Of a DNA stretch of 50,796 bases, positions 15,704 to 25,061 are shown in pieces (positions within the stretch are counted from its first letter, which is position 1; each line of letters begins with the position of its first letter). Origin of the DNA: an uncultured bacterium. GTDB lineage: Bacteria > Planctomycetota > UBA1135 > GCA-002748355. The DNA lies in the NCBI GenBank assembly GCA_937858895.1, contig CALLZN010000188.1, forward strand, positions 1 to 50,796, written 5' to 3'. The translations under genes were made by a program, and so were the position numbers. The notes below the pieces were generated by a model that saw only the letters and a program-made list of their open reading frames with translations, did no database searches and was not told the DNA's origin.

Positions 15704-18157
15704 TCAGCGCATTGGGCCGACCGGCACAGCCTTGCGAATGCGCGCGCGCAGCTCGTCACTACGCGACTTCTGCGTATCGGAGTCGAGCTGGACCCGGATG
15801 GCCCCCGACTGCAGCTCGGGCTCGACCTGCACGTTCGGAAGGTCGGGCTCGGCCTGCGGAAGCGAGTCTTCGCTCCAGTCCTGGTCGTTCCGCCCGAGGC
15901 GCACCTGGGCTTCTTTCTGCTTGGTGACCTGGGCTACGGCGACCTTCGGGATCACGATGCGGTGCTCGCCCTTTTGGATCGTCACGACATCGGGCAGGTC
16001 TTCGAGGATCTGGCCCCAGATCTTGTTCTGGTTCTTGAGCTTGACGTAGCCCTCGGGTCCCCCGCGCAAAATGTCGACTTCTTGAGTCGCCAAGGGCAGG
16101 AGCTTCTGGAGGTCACCGGGCAAGAAGGAGATCTCGGCTTGGCCCCAGGTCATGACGAGTTCTTCTTCTTCGACCTTCTGAACGCGGCCGACGAAGAAGT
16201 GCCCGTTCTCGAGTTGGGCGAAGGCCTGGGCCCCACGCAGAATGCCCGCTCCCCAGCCATGCGGACCGCCGGAGATGGACGGCGGGTTCTTGCGCGCGGC
16301 GCCGGTGCTCGAGGCGAGCTTGGTCGCGACTTCGGTCGGAACGTCGACATCGGTCGCAGCGGCAAGGCCTTCGCCGCTCGTCGTCGTCGTCGTCGGATCG
16401 CCCGACGTGTTCGTCGGCAGCGGCTCGACCGGCGACACCGGCCTCGTCGTCGTGCCCGCGAGCGGGTCGGTGGGCAAGCCGATCGGCGCGGTCCGCGGAT
16501 CGCGCTTGCCAGCTGCTGGCTGCCGCGAAGCAACGTAGCTGAGGGCGGCTTGGCCGCTCGAGCGACCAGCCCACTCGACGAAGCCGCGCAAGGCTTCGAA
16601 GCGGCGGCGGCTCTTCTCGCTGATCTGCGCGAGCTTCGGCGTCGACGAACGCGGCCCGCTGCCGTCTTCGCTGGTCGCGACCACCGCGAGCGGCGGAACC
16701 ACGAAGTGCGTGCCCGCGGGGGGTCGCGCCGGGGGGGCCCCTGAGGGCGGCGCGGGCGGCAGCGGCGGGGCACCGAGCCGCTGCCGCAGCTCCTTGGCGA
16801 GCGGCAGGGCCGGACGCAAGGTCCTGAAGACCACCGTGCCGACGACGATGACGGACGCCGCCATTGTCAAGGTCATGCATCGCCGTAACCAAACATTGCG
16901 GCGCTGTGCGACCCCAATGACGCCCGTCGCGGGGTCATCGGCGACATCGTGCACCATCTCCTCGAGGTGGTCGTAGTTGCCATCGTAGGGCATGCCCTGG
17001 CGCCCTTGAGGTGCGTAAACATCGTGGCCCGTGGCGGCGGCAGCCCGCGGTGCACCGTAGATCGGATCGTGCTCGGGCTCCCCTTCGTCCTCGGGCTCTG
17101 CGGCCTGCCGCGCGACCCACTGGGCGTGCGACGAGTCACCGTGCGACGCGGCACCGACACCGTGGGCAGCCCGGCCGGGACCACCTAGCTGCGGCGCTTG
17201 GCCCCCGGCGGCGGCGCTGTAGGTGCCGCTCGCGAGTTCATCCTCATCGTGCACGAGGTGGAATTCACCACTCGCATCGATGGCCCCCCAGTTGCCGCTC
17301 GACTGCGGGAAGCTCTCGTCCTCGTGCCGCGCATGGGCCCCCATCAAGTCTTGCTCGAAGTCGCTCGGCTGCTTGATGACACGGAAGTGATCGGGCGTCG
17401 CGTGCGAAGTCGGCTCTTCGCCGGCGTGCGAGCCCAGTTGCGCGCGCGAGATGTTGCCGTAGCTCATCGGGTCCTTCGCGACCGGCGGCCTGTAGCCAGG
17501 CGGCGGAAGCGGAGCTGCAGGCGGAAGAGGCGGCGCGTCGAAGCGCTGTGCTGTCGAGTGATCGGACTCGGTTTCGACGAAGTCGTCGTCGGCTTCATCA
17601 ACGAGCTCCGCCTCGTAGGCGTCATCGTCGCGCTGCCAACGTGAGTCGGTCGCTTCGTCATCATCACTGAGGCCAGCGAAGATGGCGTCGTCCTCGCCGG
17701 CATCGAGCACGAGGCTCATGTCGGCCGCGCCGTCACCTTGGTCGCCGACCTCTTCGTCGTCGTCCGTGACCAAGCGGGCAGCCTGACCACCCGACTGGAC
17801 GACGTCATTCGTCGCCGCCTCGATGTGGCTCGCGGCGTCCAAGTCGCTGAAGAGATCGTCGCCGTCCGCGTCGCCTTCGAAAGCATCGTCGTCGAAGAGC
17901 GGCTCCTCGCCCGTCTCCTCGCTGCGCGCATGGAAGCCATCGTTCTTTGGCGCGAAGGCGCTCGCAGTGTTAGCGGCCTCGGGAGCCGAGTCCGAAGAAT
18001 CGAGCACATACTCGACGTTGTCTTCAACCTCGTCTTCGACCTCGTCTTCGACCTCGAGGACGAAGTAGTCATCGTCACCCAAGTCGCGAGCGTCGTCGAT
18101 CGGGACATCGTCTGCCGCGTGATGATCCTGCGTGTTCTCGAAATCGTCGGACGTCAT
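15704..18157 (-). CDS. Large acidic single-pass membrane protein of unknown function
   Basis: This 817-residue protein has three parts. Residues about 1-420 are highly acidic and low complexity, rich in Asp, Glu, Ser and Pro, with EVED repeats and a Pro-rich patch (PPLPPAAPLPPPGYRPP). One membrane helix lies at about 425-445 (MTLTMAASVIVVGTVVF) after Arg residues, predicting a cytoplasmic N-terminus. A Pro/Thr-rich linker (including a Thr run near a GT-rich tract at 16379-16395) then leads to a C-terminal strand-rich domain of about 180 residues. That domain has NGHFFVGRVQKVEEEELVM and KGEHRIVIPKVAVAQVTK, reminiscent of small SH3- or Lsm-like barrels that recur in planctomycete proteins. I do not recognise a family. 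It follows selB on the same strand. Confidence 0.7.
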   Translation of the reverse strand: MTSDDFENTQDHHAADDVPIDDARDLGDDDYFVLEVEDEVEDEVEDNVEYVLDSSDSAPEAANTASAFAPKNDGFHARSEETGEEPLFDDDAFEGDADGDDLFSDLDAASHIEAATNDVVQSGGQAARLVTDDDEEVGDQGDGAADMSLVLDAGEDDAIFAGLSDDDEATDSRWQRDDDAYEAELVDEADDDFVETESDHSTAQRFDAPPLPPAAPLPPPGYRPPVAKDPMSYGNISRAQLGSHAGEEPTSHATPDHFRVIKQPSDFEQDLMGAHARHEDESFPQSSGNWGAIDASGEFHLVHDEDELASGTYSAAAGGQAPQLGGPGRAAHGVGAASHGDSSHAQWVARQAAEPEDEGEPEHDPIYGAPRAAAATGHDVYAPQGRQGMPYDGNYDHLEEMVHDVADDPATGVIGVAQRRNVWLRRCMTLTMAASVIVVGTVVFRTLRPALPLAKELRQRLGAPPLPPAPPSGAPPARPPAGTHFVVPPLAVVATSEDGSGPRSSTPKLAQISEKSRRRFEALRGFVEWAGRSSGQAALSYVASRQPAAGKRDPRTAPIGLPTDPLAGTTTRPVSPVEPLPTNTSGDPTTTTTSGEGLAAATDVDVPTEVATKLASSTGAARKNPPSISGGPHGWGAGILRGAQAFAQLENGHFFVGRVQKVEEEELVMTWGQAEISFLPGDLQKLLPLATQEVDILRGGPEGYVKLKNQNKIWGQILEDLPDVVTIQKGEHRIVIPKVAVAQVTKQKEAQVRLGRNDQDWSEDSLPQAEPDLPNVQVEPELQSGAIRVQLDSDTQKSRSDELRARIRKAVPVGPMR
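18017..18052 (-). repeat. 12-bp tandem repeat coding for EVED units
   Basis: Three 12-base units (18017-18028, 18029-18040, 18041-18052; the last two identical, plus-strand ctcgtcttcgac) lie in frame inside the 817-residue protein. They encode acidic Glu-Val-Glu-Asp units. Such repeats expand and contract without frameshift. Confidence 0.7.
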
Positions 18158-18263
18158 GGGATAGCCGTCTTATGTGCCGTGGATGCGCGCCTCGCCGCAG
18201 GGGCCGGCGATGAAACCATCCGCGCTATCGACCGAAGCACCGCGCGAACCGCAGTTCCGCCTC

Positions 18264-18283
18264 AAAAACCCCGTGTGGGCGGG
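18264..18283 (-). terminator. Candidate intrinsic terminator after selB
   Basis: On the minus strand CCCG (18283-18280), a 6-base loop and CGGG (18273-18270) are followed by G and a run of five T (18268-18264). It lies about 45 bases after the selB stop. The stem is short, but this is one of few hairpin plus T-run arrangements in the window. Confidence 0.4.
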
Positions 18284-18325
18284 ACCTGGGGCGTGCAGGA
18301 CGCCGACTGCAAGGGCGAATCCGAG

Positions 18326-20245
18326 TCAGTCGCGCCGTCGCAAGATGCGACGATCGCCCTTGCGCGCGGTGATCCCGACGCGATCCAAGTGCTCGAGGAA
18401 GGGGATCAAGTACTTGCGCGTGGTGTCGAGGCGATCGCGCAGCTCCGGGATCACGAGCACGCCATCGTTGGCAGCGCAGACCTCGGCGACATGTTGCAGC
18501 GCGGCCTCGTAGGCCTTGGGGCCCCAGAGGAAGTCTTGGCTCACAGCGTAGGCGCCCTTCTCCTCGAGTAGGCGCTCGAGGCGCATCGCGCCATCGCGTC
18601 CCCAGCGTTGCGCGAAGTCCTGTCGCGTGTGCGGTCGCTGCTGAGCGGCGTCGAGCCAGTCGCGGATGGCGTCGAGCTCATGCCGCTCCGCAGGGCTCAC
18701 GTCGTCGACGCGACTCGGATCTTGGACCATGCCGCCCGGCAAGACTTCGGCGAGCCCCTTCTTCACGAGCTGCTCGAGGCCGACGCTGAGCAAGGCCTCG
18801 TTGCTGCTGCCCACGCGAAGCTCAGCGATCGGGCAGGTCGAAGCCATGGCGTGACCCTCGTAATAGGCCGCGAGTTTGGCGGCGAGCCGCGCCTCCTCAC
18901 GTTGCACGCTCAGCGGCGAGAAGAGCCGCTCGGACTTGGTCGTGCGGAAGGCCTCGCCACTTTCGAGCACCGCGCGCAGGATGACATCGAACTCGGCATC
19001 CGTGCAACCGAGGCGGCGGCGCGCTTCTTCGAAGGCGAGGCCCGTCGCGCCGGCCTCGCGCAGCGCGACGCCGAGTCGCTTTTTCGGGTCCTCGAGGCTG
19101 CGCTCCTTCTCGTGGAGGCGATCCACGACCTCCTCGCGGAAGCGCCGCAGGCGGCGACCGCCGAGGCCCAGGACGCGCCCGCCCGCGATGGTCCTCGCCG
19201 GACTCAAGCGTCGCAACAAGGCGAAGTCACCAGGCAGGCAGACGACATCGGCGTCACACACGAGCTGGCCGAGTCCGGTCTGCCCAGCCGCCAAATCTTG
19301 TTGGTCGAGCAAGAACACCCGAGCCGTGATCTCACTCGTTCCGACGTGGACGTGCACCGCCTCACCGTGCCGCAGCGGACCGATGTCCTTGACCGTGCGC
19401 AGCTCGACTTCGAGCCGGTCGACGGCTTCGAGGCGCTCGGGAACGGCGACGACATCGCCGCGGGCGGCTGCCTCGATCGGGATGTCCGGCAGATTGAGCG
19501 CCGTCGAGTGCCCGGCGCGCGCGCGCTCGACTGTCTGGCCGTAAGCCTGGATGCCGCGGATGCGCGACCGCAGGCCCTTGCCCACGAGCTCGAGCATGTC
19601 ACCGACCGCGATCTCGCCGGCAAGCGGAATACCGGTCAAGACCGTGCCGAAACCCTGCACAGAAAAGACCCGCTGAACGGGCATGCGGAAGACGCCGGAC
19701 GTACTGCGTGGCTCGAGTGCCGCGACCGTCGAGGCGATGGCCGCCCGCAGTTCGTCGAAGCCCTCGCCCGTGATCGAGGAGACCCGCAGGATGGGCGAGC
19801 CGGCGAGTTTCGTCGGCGCGAGCAGGTCCTGGATCTCTTCCTCAGCGAGAAGGCGCGCGTCCTCGTCGACGATGTCGACCTTGGTCAGGGCGACGATGCC
19901 GCGCTCGACGCCTAGAAGCTCGAGGATGTCGAGGTGCTCGCGGGTTTGCGGCATGACCGCGTCATCGGCCGCGACGACGAGGAGGGCGAGGTCGATCGAC
20001 GTCGCGCCGGCGACCATGTTCTTGAGGAAGCGCTCGTGCCCCGGCACGTCGATCATGCCGACGATGCGACCGTCCGGAAGGGCGAAGCGCGCGAAGCCGA
20101 GGTCGATCGTGAGGCCGCGGAGCTTCTCTTCTTCCCAGCGATCGGGGTCGATGCCCGTCAGTCGGCGCACGAGGCTCGACTTGCCGTGGTCGACGTGGCC
20201 GGCGGTCCCGACGATGACGGGAAAGATCGAGTCGGACGAAGCCAA
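18326..20245 (-). CDS. selB: Selenocysteine-specific elongation factor SelB
   Basis: A 639-residue translational GTPase. G1 is VGTAGHVDHGKSSL (residues 12-25), G3 is DVPGHERFLKNM and G4 is ALTKVD. EF-Tu-like beta-barrel domains follow (MPVQRVFSVQGFGTVLTG), then a C-terminal half of winged helices that bind the SECIS hairpin. The length agrees with SelB (about 610-640), and the R-x-T-G-I-D-PDRW-EEEKLRGLTIDLGFA start is diagnostic. It delivers Sec-tRNA to in-frame UGA codons. The only available start is TTG 20245, 12 bases after the preceding stop. selA, selC and selD are not in this window. Confidence 0.93.
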   Translation of the reverse strand: MASSDSIFPVIVGTAGHVDHGKSSLVRRLTGIDPDRWEEEKLRGLTIDLGFARFALPDGRIVGMIDVPGHERFLKNMVAGATSIDLALLVVAADDAVMPQTREHLDILELLGVERGIVALTKVDIVDEDARLLAEEEIQDLLAPTKLAGSPILRVSSITGEGFDELRAAIASTVAALEPRSTSGVFRMPVQRVFSVQGFGTVLTGIPLAGEIAVGDMLELVGKGLRSRIRGIQAYGQTVERARAGHSTALNLPDIPIEAAARGDVVAVPERLEAVDRLEVELRTVKDIGPLRHGEAVHVHVGTSEITARVFLLDQQDLAAGQTGLGQLVCDADVVCLPGDFALLRRLSPARTIAGGRVLGLGGRRLRRFREEVVDRLHEKERSLEDPKKRLGVALREAGATGLAFEEARRRLGCTDAEFDVILRAVLESGEAFRTTKSERLFSPLSVQREEARLAAKLAAYYEGHAMASTCPIAELRVGSSNEALLSVGLEQLVKKGLAEVLPGGMVQDPSRVDDVSPAERHELDAIRDWLDAAQQRPHTRQDFAQRWGRDGAMRLERLLEEKGAYAVSQDFLWGPKAYEAALQHVAEVCAANDGVLVIPELRDRLDTTRKYLIPFLEHLDRVGITARKGDRRILRRRD

Positions 20246-20257
20246 GTCGGTAGCTAG

Positions 20258-20962
20258 CTAGTTCGGATCGAAGAGGATGCGCCCGCAGGAGTTGCAGGTG
20301 ACGAGCCCCGACCGCGCCATGAGCCGCGCCTTGTCGTTCGGCGTCAGCTTGGTGTAGCAGCCTGAGCAGAAGCCGTTCTCCTGGGGAACGACGGCCGAAC
20401 CATCCCACTGCCTGAAGAGGCCGGAATAGAGCTCGAGGCTCGTCTCGGGGATGCCCGCCGCGAACTGCGCGCGCTCGGACGCGACTGCGTCGCGCTTGAC
20501 CACGAGTTCCTGCATGAGCTTCTCGGCCTCACTGACGTAAGCGTCGAACTCGGCCTGCTTGGCGGCGACCTCCTCGTTGGCAGTCGCGAGCTGCGGCGTC
20601 AGGGCCTCGATCCGCTCCATGAGGTCGAGTTGGTCGTTTTGGATCTGCTCCTTGTCCTGGCGCAGATACTCGATTTGGTGCTGTGCAGCGGTGAAGGTCG
20701 ACGCATTCGACGATTGGTCGCGGTGCTGCTCTTGGCGCGCGATCGCGGCGTCGAGGCCTTGGACCTTGAGTTCGAAGTCGCGGTTCTCGAGCTCCGCTTC
20801 GTCGATGGCGCGCTTGAACTCGTCGCGCTGCCGGAGCAGTGCATCGAGTTCGGCGCGACGACGTTTGGTCTCCCGAGGGATGACGTCGATCTTCTTTTGC
20901 ACTGCTGCGACGCGATTGTCGACTTGCTGCAGGGAGATGAGCTGCTGGACGACGGCTTGCAT
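20258..20962 (-). CDS. Coiled-coil C4-type zinc-ribbon protein (CdsZ-like)
   Basis: A protein of 234 residues from ATG 20962, or 244 from ATG 20992. MQAVVQQLISLQQVDNRVAA fits the family start best. Residues about 10-160 form a long antiparallel coiled coil (heptads rich in Gln, Glu, Arg, Lys). A C-terminal zinc ribbon follows with two CxxC knuckles, FCSGCYTKL and VTCNSCGRILF. This is the zf-RING_7/CT398-like family, often found beside rpoD, dnaG or tRNA-processing genes and thought to act as a nucleic-acid or protein scaffold. It lies between rpoD and selB on the same strand, with selB starting 12 bases after it. Confidence 0.85.
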   Translation of the reverse strand: MQAVVQQLISLQQVDNRVAAVQKKIDVIPRETKRRRAELDALLRQRDEFKRAIDEAELENRDFELKVQGLDAAIARQEQHRDQSSNASTFTAAQHQIEYLRQDKEQIQNDQLDLMERIEALTPQLATANEEVAAKQAEFDAYVSEAEKLMQELVVKRDAVASERAQFAAGIPETSLELYSGLFRQWDGSAVVPQENGFCSGCYTKLTPNDKARLMARSGLVTCNSCGRILFDPN

Positions 20963-21061
20963 GGTGCTCTGACGGTTCTGGTCGAGCACCATAGCGCGAA
21001 GACGGCGCAGCGGAAGACGGACTTCTGTAGCGTTTCTCGTGCGCCGCCTCGCGCCCGCGCC

Positions 21062-22798
21062 TCAGTAGCTCTCGGGGGCGCCGCTGAGGAAGCCCGAGAG
21101 CTTGCGCGCGCGGACCGGGTGCTGGAGCTTGCGGACAGCCTTGGCTTCGATCTGCCGCACGCGCTCGCGCGTGACGCGGAAAATCCGGCCAACCTCTTCG
21201 AGCGTGTAGGTGTAGCCGTCGCCGATGCCGTAGCGGAGCTTGATGATCTCGCGTTCGCGGAAGGTCAAGGTGTCGAGGACACCGACGACCTTGTCCTTGA
21301 GCATCTCGCGCGATGCGCTCTCCACCGGCGACTCGACACTGTCGTCCTCGATGAAGTCACCGAAGTAGCTGTCGTCGCTCTCACCGATCGGCCGGTCGAG
21401 CGAGATCGGGTGCTTGCTGATCTTCATGACCCGCTTGGCCTCGTCGACCGAGATGCCAGTCGCCTGGGCGATCTCCTCGATCGTCGGTTCGCGACCCTTG
21501 CTCTGGAGCAGCTTCTTCGTGACGTTGCGCAACTTGCTCATCGTCTCGATCATGTGCACCGGAATACGGATCGTCCGCGCTTGGTCGGCGATCGAACGCG
21601 TGATGGCCTGGCGAATCCACCAAGTGGCGTAGGTCGAGAACTTGTAGCCGCGACGGTACTCGTACTTCTCGACCGCCTTCATGAGACCCGTGTTCCCCTC
21701 CTGGATCAGGTCGAGGAAGCTCAGGCCGCGGTTGCGGTACTTCTTGGCGATCGAGACGACGAGGCGCAGGTTGCCCGACGAAAGGCGGCGCTTGGCCTCC
21801 TCATAGTCATCGTAACTGCGTCGCACGTCGCGGATGCGCTTCTCGAGGCGCTCCCACGATTCGAGGGCCGCGACTTCGAGGTCTTCGAAGCGCGTCATGA
21901 GGTCCTTGGCGTGCTTCGTGCCGCGCAGCTCGTCGCTCTCGGCCTTGCGACGCAGGCGCCCCATCTCGAAGAACTTGTTCTCGAGCAAATCGACGAGCGG
22001 GCGGATCTTCTTGATCTGAAGATTGAGCTCTTCGGTCAAGATCGCGCACTTGCGCATGCGCCGATAAAGCTGGCGGCGCAGGTCGCGCGCCTCGGTCTTC
22101 TTGAGCTTGCCGCTGCGAACCTTGCGGAAGTCTTCTTGGTTGCTGCGGTAGAGCGTCTCGAGGGTCGAGATGATGCCGGGCAAGCGGAACTGCAAGTCGG
22201 ACTTGCCGACGTCAGGATCCTGCTGGTTGACCTTGATCGTCCGGTCGAAGGCGAGCTCGCCTGCGACGACATCCTTGAGGATCTGGATCGAAGCCGCAGT
22301 ACCGAAGCCAGAAACGAGGACGAGCTTGCGGAACTGCTTGCGCGTCAGCTCGATCTTGCGCGCGAGGCTGATCTCTTCGTCACGCGTGAGGAGAGGAATC
22401 TCACCCATCTGGGTGAGATACATGCGCACCGGGTCGTCGATCTTCTCCACGACTTCGGGCACGAGAGCTGCGCCGGCTTTGCGCACGGTGCGCGTCGCGG
22501 CCTTGATCAGCTTGTCCTCGTCTTCGTCCTCGTCCTCCTCGTCGCTGGCGTCGCGCACGAGGTCGAGCTCCTCGGCGTCATCGTCGTCGACGAGCGTGAT
22601 GTCCTGCTCGTCGAGCATGCCGAGGATGGCTTCGACCCGCTCAGGAGTGACCAGATCCTGCGGCAGGATCGCATTCATCTCTGAGTAGGTCAGGTAGCCG
22701 TTCTTCTTGCCTTCCTCGATGAGCTTGTTGAGGTAGGGCTCGATCCGCTCGGAAACCGTGTTGTCCGACAGGTTCAAATTAATGGGCTGACGACGCAT
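21062..22798 (-). CDS. rpoD: RNA polymerase primary sigma factor RpoD
   Basis: A 578-residue sigma-70 with all regions. Region 1.1 is [20 protein letters not shown], followed by a very acidic linker (residues about 70-95). Region 1.2 is [18 protein letters not shown], with a non-conserved region of about 180 residues. Region 2 is [17 protein letters not shown] and [16 protein letters not shown] (-10 recognition). Region 3 follows, and region 4.2 is [20 protein letters not shown]. Family 1 features place it as the housekeeping sigma. The ATG at 22798 starts [10 protein letters not shown]. The gene follows dnaG after a long untranslated gap, as in a macromolecular-synthesis operon with an internal promoter. 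Confidence 0.98.
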   Translation of the reverse strand: MRRQPINLNLSDNTVSERIEPYLNKLIEEGKKNGYLTYSEMNAILPQDLVTPERVEAILGMLDEQDITLVDDDDAEELDLVRDASDEEDEDEDEDKLIKAATRTVRKAGAALVPEVVEKIDDPVRMYLTQMGEIPLLTRDEEISLARKIELTRKQFRKLVLVSGFGTAASIQILKDVVAGELAFDRTIKVNQQDPDVGKSDLQFRLPGIISTLETLYRSNQEDFRKVRSGKLKKTEARDLRRQLYRRMRKCAILTEELNLQIKKIRPLVDLLENKFFEMGRLRRKAESDELRGTKHAKDLMTRFEDLEVAALESWERLEKRIRDVRRSYDDYEEAKRRLSSGNLRLVVSIAKKYRNRGLSFLDLIQEGNTGLMKAVEKYEYRRGYKFSTYATWWIRQAITRSIADQARTIRIPVHMIETMSKLRNVTKKLLQSKGREPTIEEIAQATGISVDEAKRVMKISKHPISLDRPIGESDDSYFGDFIEDDSVESPVESASREMLKDKVVGVLDTLTFREREIIKLRYGIGDGYTYTLEEVGRIFRVTRERVRQIEAKAVRKLQHPVRARKLSGFLSGAPESY

Positions 22799-23212
22799 CG
22801 ATGCTGGATAGTCGAGGCCGGGGCCTCATGGAGTGCCAAGGGACCAACCCGGCGTAGTACAGCGAGTGCACACGAACGAGTCGGCAGGGGGATCGGCGTA
22901 GATCAAAGGGATGTCTACGTGCGGGCCTGGATAGGCGAGGGTTGGAACGACAAAAAGTCGTAATCGAACGTGGAGCGCGTCCAGTCGTCGTGCGGCGTCG
23001 TCCCTCGCAAGATCGGGAACATAGCAAAGACACGGCGCCGAGAAACAGCCGAGCACTGGAAATCGCCGTTTTCGAGCTAGCACTCCTTTGCCCATGCCAG
23101 CCACCGGGGGGGAGCTGCGAGGCACGAGAGAGGGCCTGAATCCGGGCGGCATTCCGCAACGGAACCAGAAGGGGTCGGGGAAAGGAAGCGGAGCACCATG
23201 CGGGGGAAGGGA
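22799..23212. other. 414-base gap between dnaG and rpoD, likely rpoD leader and promoter
   Basis: No convincing gene lies here; the open frames have no family match or ribosome-binding site. On the minus strand I see a weak extended -10, TGC-TATGTT (23023-23018 for TATGTT), without a good -35. A hairpin after dnaG is TTCCG/CGGAA around 23154-23166. A GAGGCC/GGCCTC palindrome (22814-22827) lies 15 bases before the rpoD ATG, where a ribosome-binding site would be. The length and structure suggest a dedicated rpoD promoter and a long structured leader. Confidence 0.4.
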
Positions 23213-25030
23213 TCAGCCCGGCCTGTGGAGCCGGCGCATGGCCTCCGCCATTGCGAACTCGAGTTGACGCGCCGCAGCGTCGTCCCCGTTCGAGAGCGCC
23301 TTTCTGTAGGAGTCCCGCAGGGTTTCGACGTGCGAGCGCAGCTGCTCGCGTTCGAGGAAGCCTACTCCACGATGCACGGAGGAACGGGCATCTTCGATGC
23401 GACGCGCGACGTCACTCCAGTGCAGCACGAGCCTCGTCGTCGCGGTATCACCGCTGGCAAGGCTCATCCAACGCGACAAGAGCTCGTCGGCCGAGGGCAG
23501 GTCACCTTCTTCGAGGAAGCGTTCGAAGGTCCTAGTAACGAAGGCGTGCTCGGGGCACGGCGGCGGGAAGAGGCCATCGATGCCGAGGCTGCTTTCAGCG
23601 AAGTCCTCGAGCAAGCCAGGCTCGCAGAGCAAAGCCGCGCAGAGCTCGGTCCTCGCCTGGCTCGTGGCCGACTTCTCTGGCGCAGCCGGCCGCTTGGGCT
23701 CACTCGGGCGAACATCGCGCGCTGCCGCCCTCGAAGGACGGAGCGCTGCCTGAAGGACGTCCGGCGTGATCATGAGCCGACCGGCGAAGCGCTGGAGCAA
23801 ATCGTCACGCCGGACCCGATCACTGACCGTCACGAGGATGTCCGTGCACTCGCGCGTCGCTTGCGCCTTGCCGTCGATGCTCCGCAGGTCGAGGCGCTGA
23901 TCGACGAGCTGTAGCCAGACGTCGAGCGCGTCCCTCGCTTCGGCGAGCATGGCGTCGAGGGCGCCGCCGCCCTCTTGTTGGACGAGATCGGCCGGATCGA
24001 GCCCGTCTGGCAGGAGGCAGATCCTCGAGCTGAGCGTCTCGCCAGCCAACGAGTGGAAGGCCCGCTCAGCGGCGCGGCGCCCAGCGGCATCGCCGTCGAA
24101 GACGAGGGTGACCCCGTCCGGCGAGAAGCGCCGCAGCAAGGTCGCGTGGTCCCTCGTCAGGCTCGTGCCCAGCGTCGCGACCGCACCTGGATGGCCCGCG
24201 AGCTGGACCGCGATCACGTCGGTGTAGCCTTCCATGACGAGCAGCTCGCGCGCCTTGGCTTGGCGAGCTTGATGCAGACCAAAGAGGATGCGGCGCTTGT
24301 TGAAGACAGGCGACTCGGGGCTGTTCCAATACTTGGGCTCCCGCTCGCTCTCGAAGCCCGGCAGGATGCGCCCGCCGAAGCCGACCACCCGCCCGCGTTC
24401 GTCATGAATCGGAAACACGACGCGGTTGCGCAGCCGGTCGTAGTAGCCGCGAGCCGACTTGCCAATGAGGCCTAGCGTGACCCCCACTTCGAGGGACAGC
24501 CGCCGCTGCTGCAAGAAATTGACGAGGGGCTGGGGCCCATCGAAGCGCGATCCTGGCGCATACCCGAGCCCGAAGCTCTGGCGCGCCCCATCGAGGCCGC
24601 GCTCGACGACATAGGCACGCGCCTGCGCCGCCTCGGGTCCGCTGAAGCGCTCGGTGAACCATGCATGAACCTCGGACAGCACGCGGTGGAAGTCATCCCG
24701 CTCGCGGCTCCGCTGACGGTCCCCCCCTGTCGTCCGCGGCAGCTCGACACCGGCCTCCTGGGCGAGGGCCCGCAGCGCCTCGAGAAAGGGCAGGTTCTCC
24801 TTCTTCATCACGAAGGTAAAGGCATCGCCGCCTTCACCGCAGCCGAAGCACTTGAAGTGCTGGGACTCAGGGTAGACGTGGAAGCTCGGCGTCTTCTCGT
24901 CATGGAAGGGACAGAGCCCGACCAGTCCGCGCCCCGCGCGCTTCAAGACGACGCTCTCACCGACGAGGCGGGCGATGTCCGTCCGCGCCTTGATCTGCTC
25001 CTTGGCCGCCTGATACTCGTCGAGCCCCAC
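23213..25030 (-). CDS. dnaG: DNA primase DnaG
   Basis: A 605-residue primase. The N-terminal CHC2 zinc site is Cys40, His43, Cys61 and Cys64 (LCPFHDEKTPSFHV, FKCFGCGEGGDAF). The catalytic core has RVVGFGGRILP, the TOPRIM Glu in LLVMEGYTDVIAVQLAG and the Asp pair in LVFDGDAAGRRA. A C-terminal helicase-interaction region of about 150 residues completes it. It makes RNA primers for replication. The start is GTG 25030, with GGGGGA about eight bases upstream. It is 31 bases downstream of rsmA on the same strand, so the rsmA-dnaG pair is probably cotranscribed. Confidence 0.97.
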   Translation of the reverse strand: MGLDEYQAAKEQIKARTDIARLVGESVVLKRAGRGLVGLCPFHDEKTPSFHVYPESQHFKCFGCGEGGDAFTFVMKKENLPFLEALRALAQEAGVELPRTTGGDRQRSRERDDFHRVLSEVHAWFTERFSGPEAAQARAYVVERGLDGARQSFGLGYAPGSRFDGPQPLVNFLQQRRLSLEVGVTLGLIGKSARGYYDRLRNRVVFPIHDERGRVVGFGGRILPGFESEREPKYWNSPESPVFNKRRILFGLHQARQAKARELLVMEGYTDVIAVQLAGHPGAVATLGTSLTRDHATLLRRFSPDGVTLVFDGDAAGRRAAERAFHSLAGETLSSRICLLPDGLDPADLVQQEGGGALDAMLAEARDALDVWLQLVDQRLDLRSIDGKAQATRECTDILVTVSDRVRRDDLLQRFAGRLMITPDVLQAALRPSRAAARDVRPSEPKRPAAPEKSATSQARTELCAALLCEPGLLEDFAESSLGIDGLFPPPCPEHAFVTRTFERFLEEGDLPSADELLSRWMSLASGDTATTRLVLHWSDVARRIEDARSSVHRGVGFLEREQLRSHVETLRDSYRKALSNGDDAAARQLEFAMAEAMRRLHRPG

Positions 25031-25061
25031 CGCGCATTCCCCCGTCAGCTAGGCGCGCAGT

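Noticed and set aside
18158..18325. Possible tRNA-Sec next to selB
   Set aside because: I looked for a long acceptor/variable arm and a TCA anticodon loop; only an unpaired TCA in an A-rich patch was seen and no cloverleaf forms. A terminator hairpin explains the structure better.
20630..22684. Long open frame on the plus strand opposite rpoD
   Set aside because: It is the antisense shadow of a clear rpoD gene; composition is Asp/Glu/Leu/Arg-rich with no family motif, as expected in high-GC DNA.
22826..23152. Small gene in the dnaG-rpoD gap
   Set aside because: An open frame of about 108 codons exists, but it has no ribosome-binding site at the start, no family match and a Pro/Arg-rich composition.
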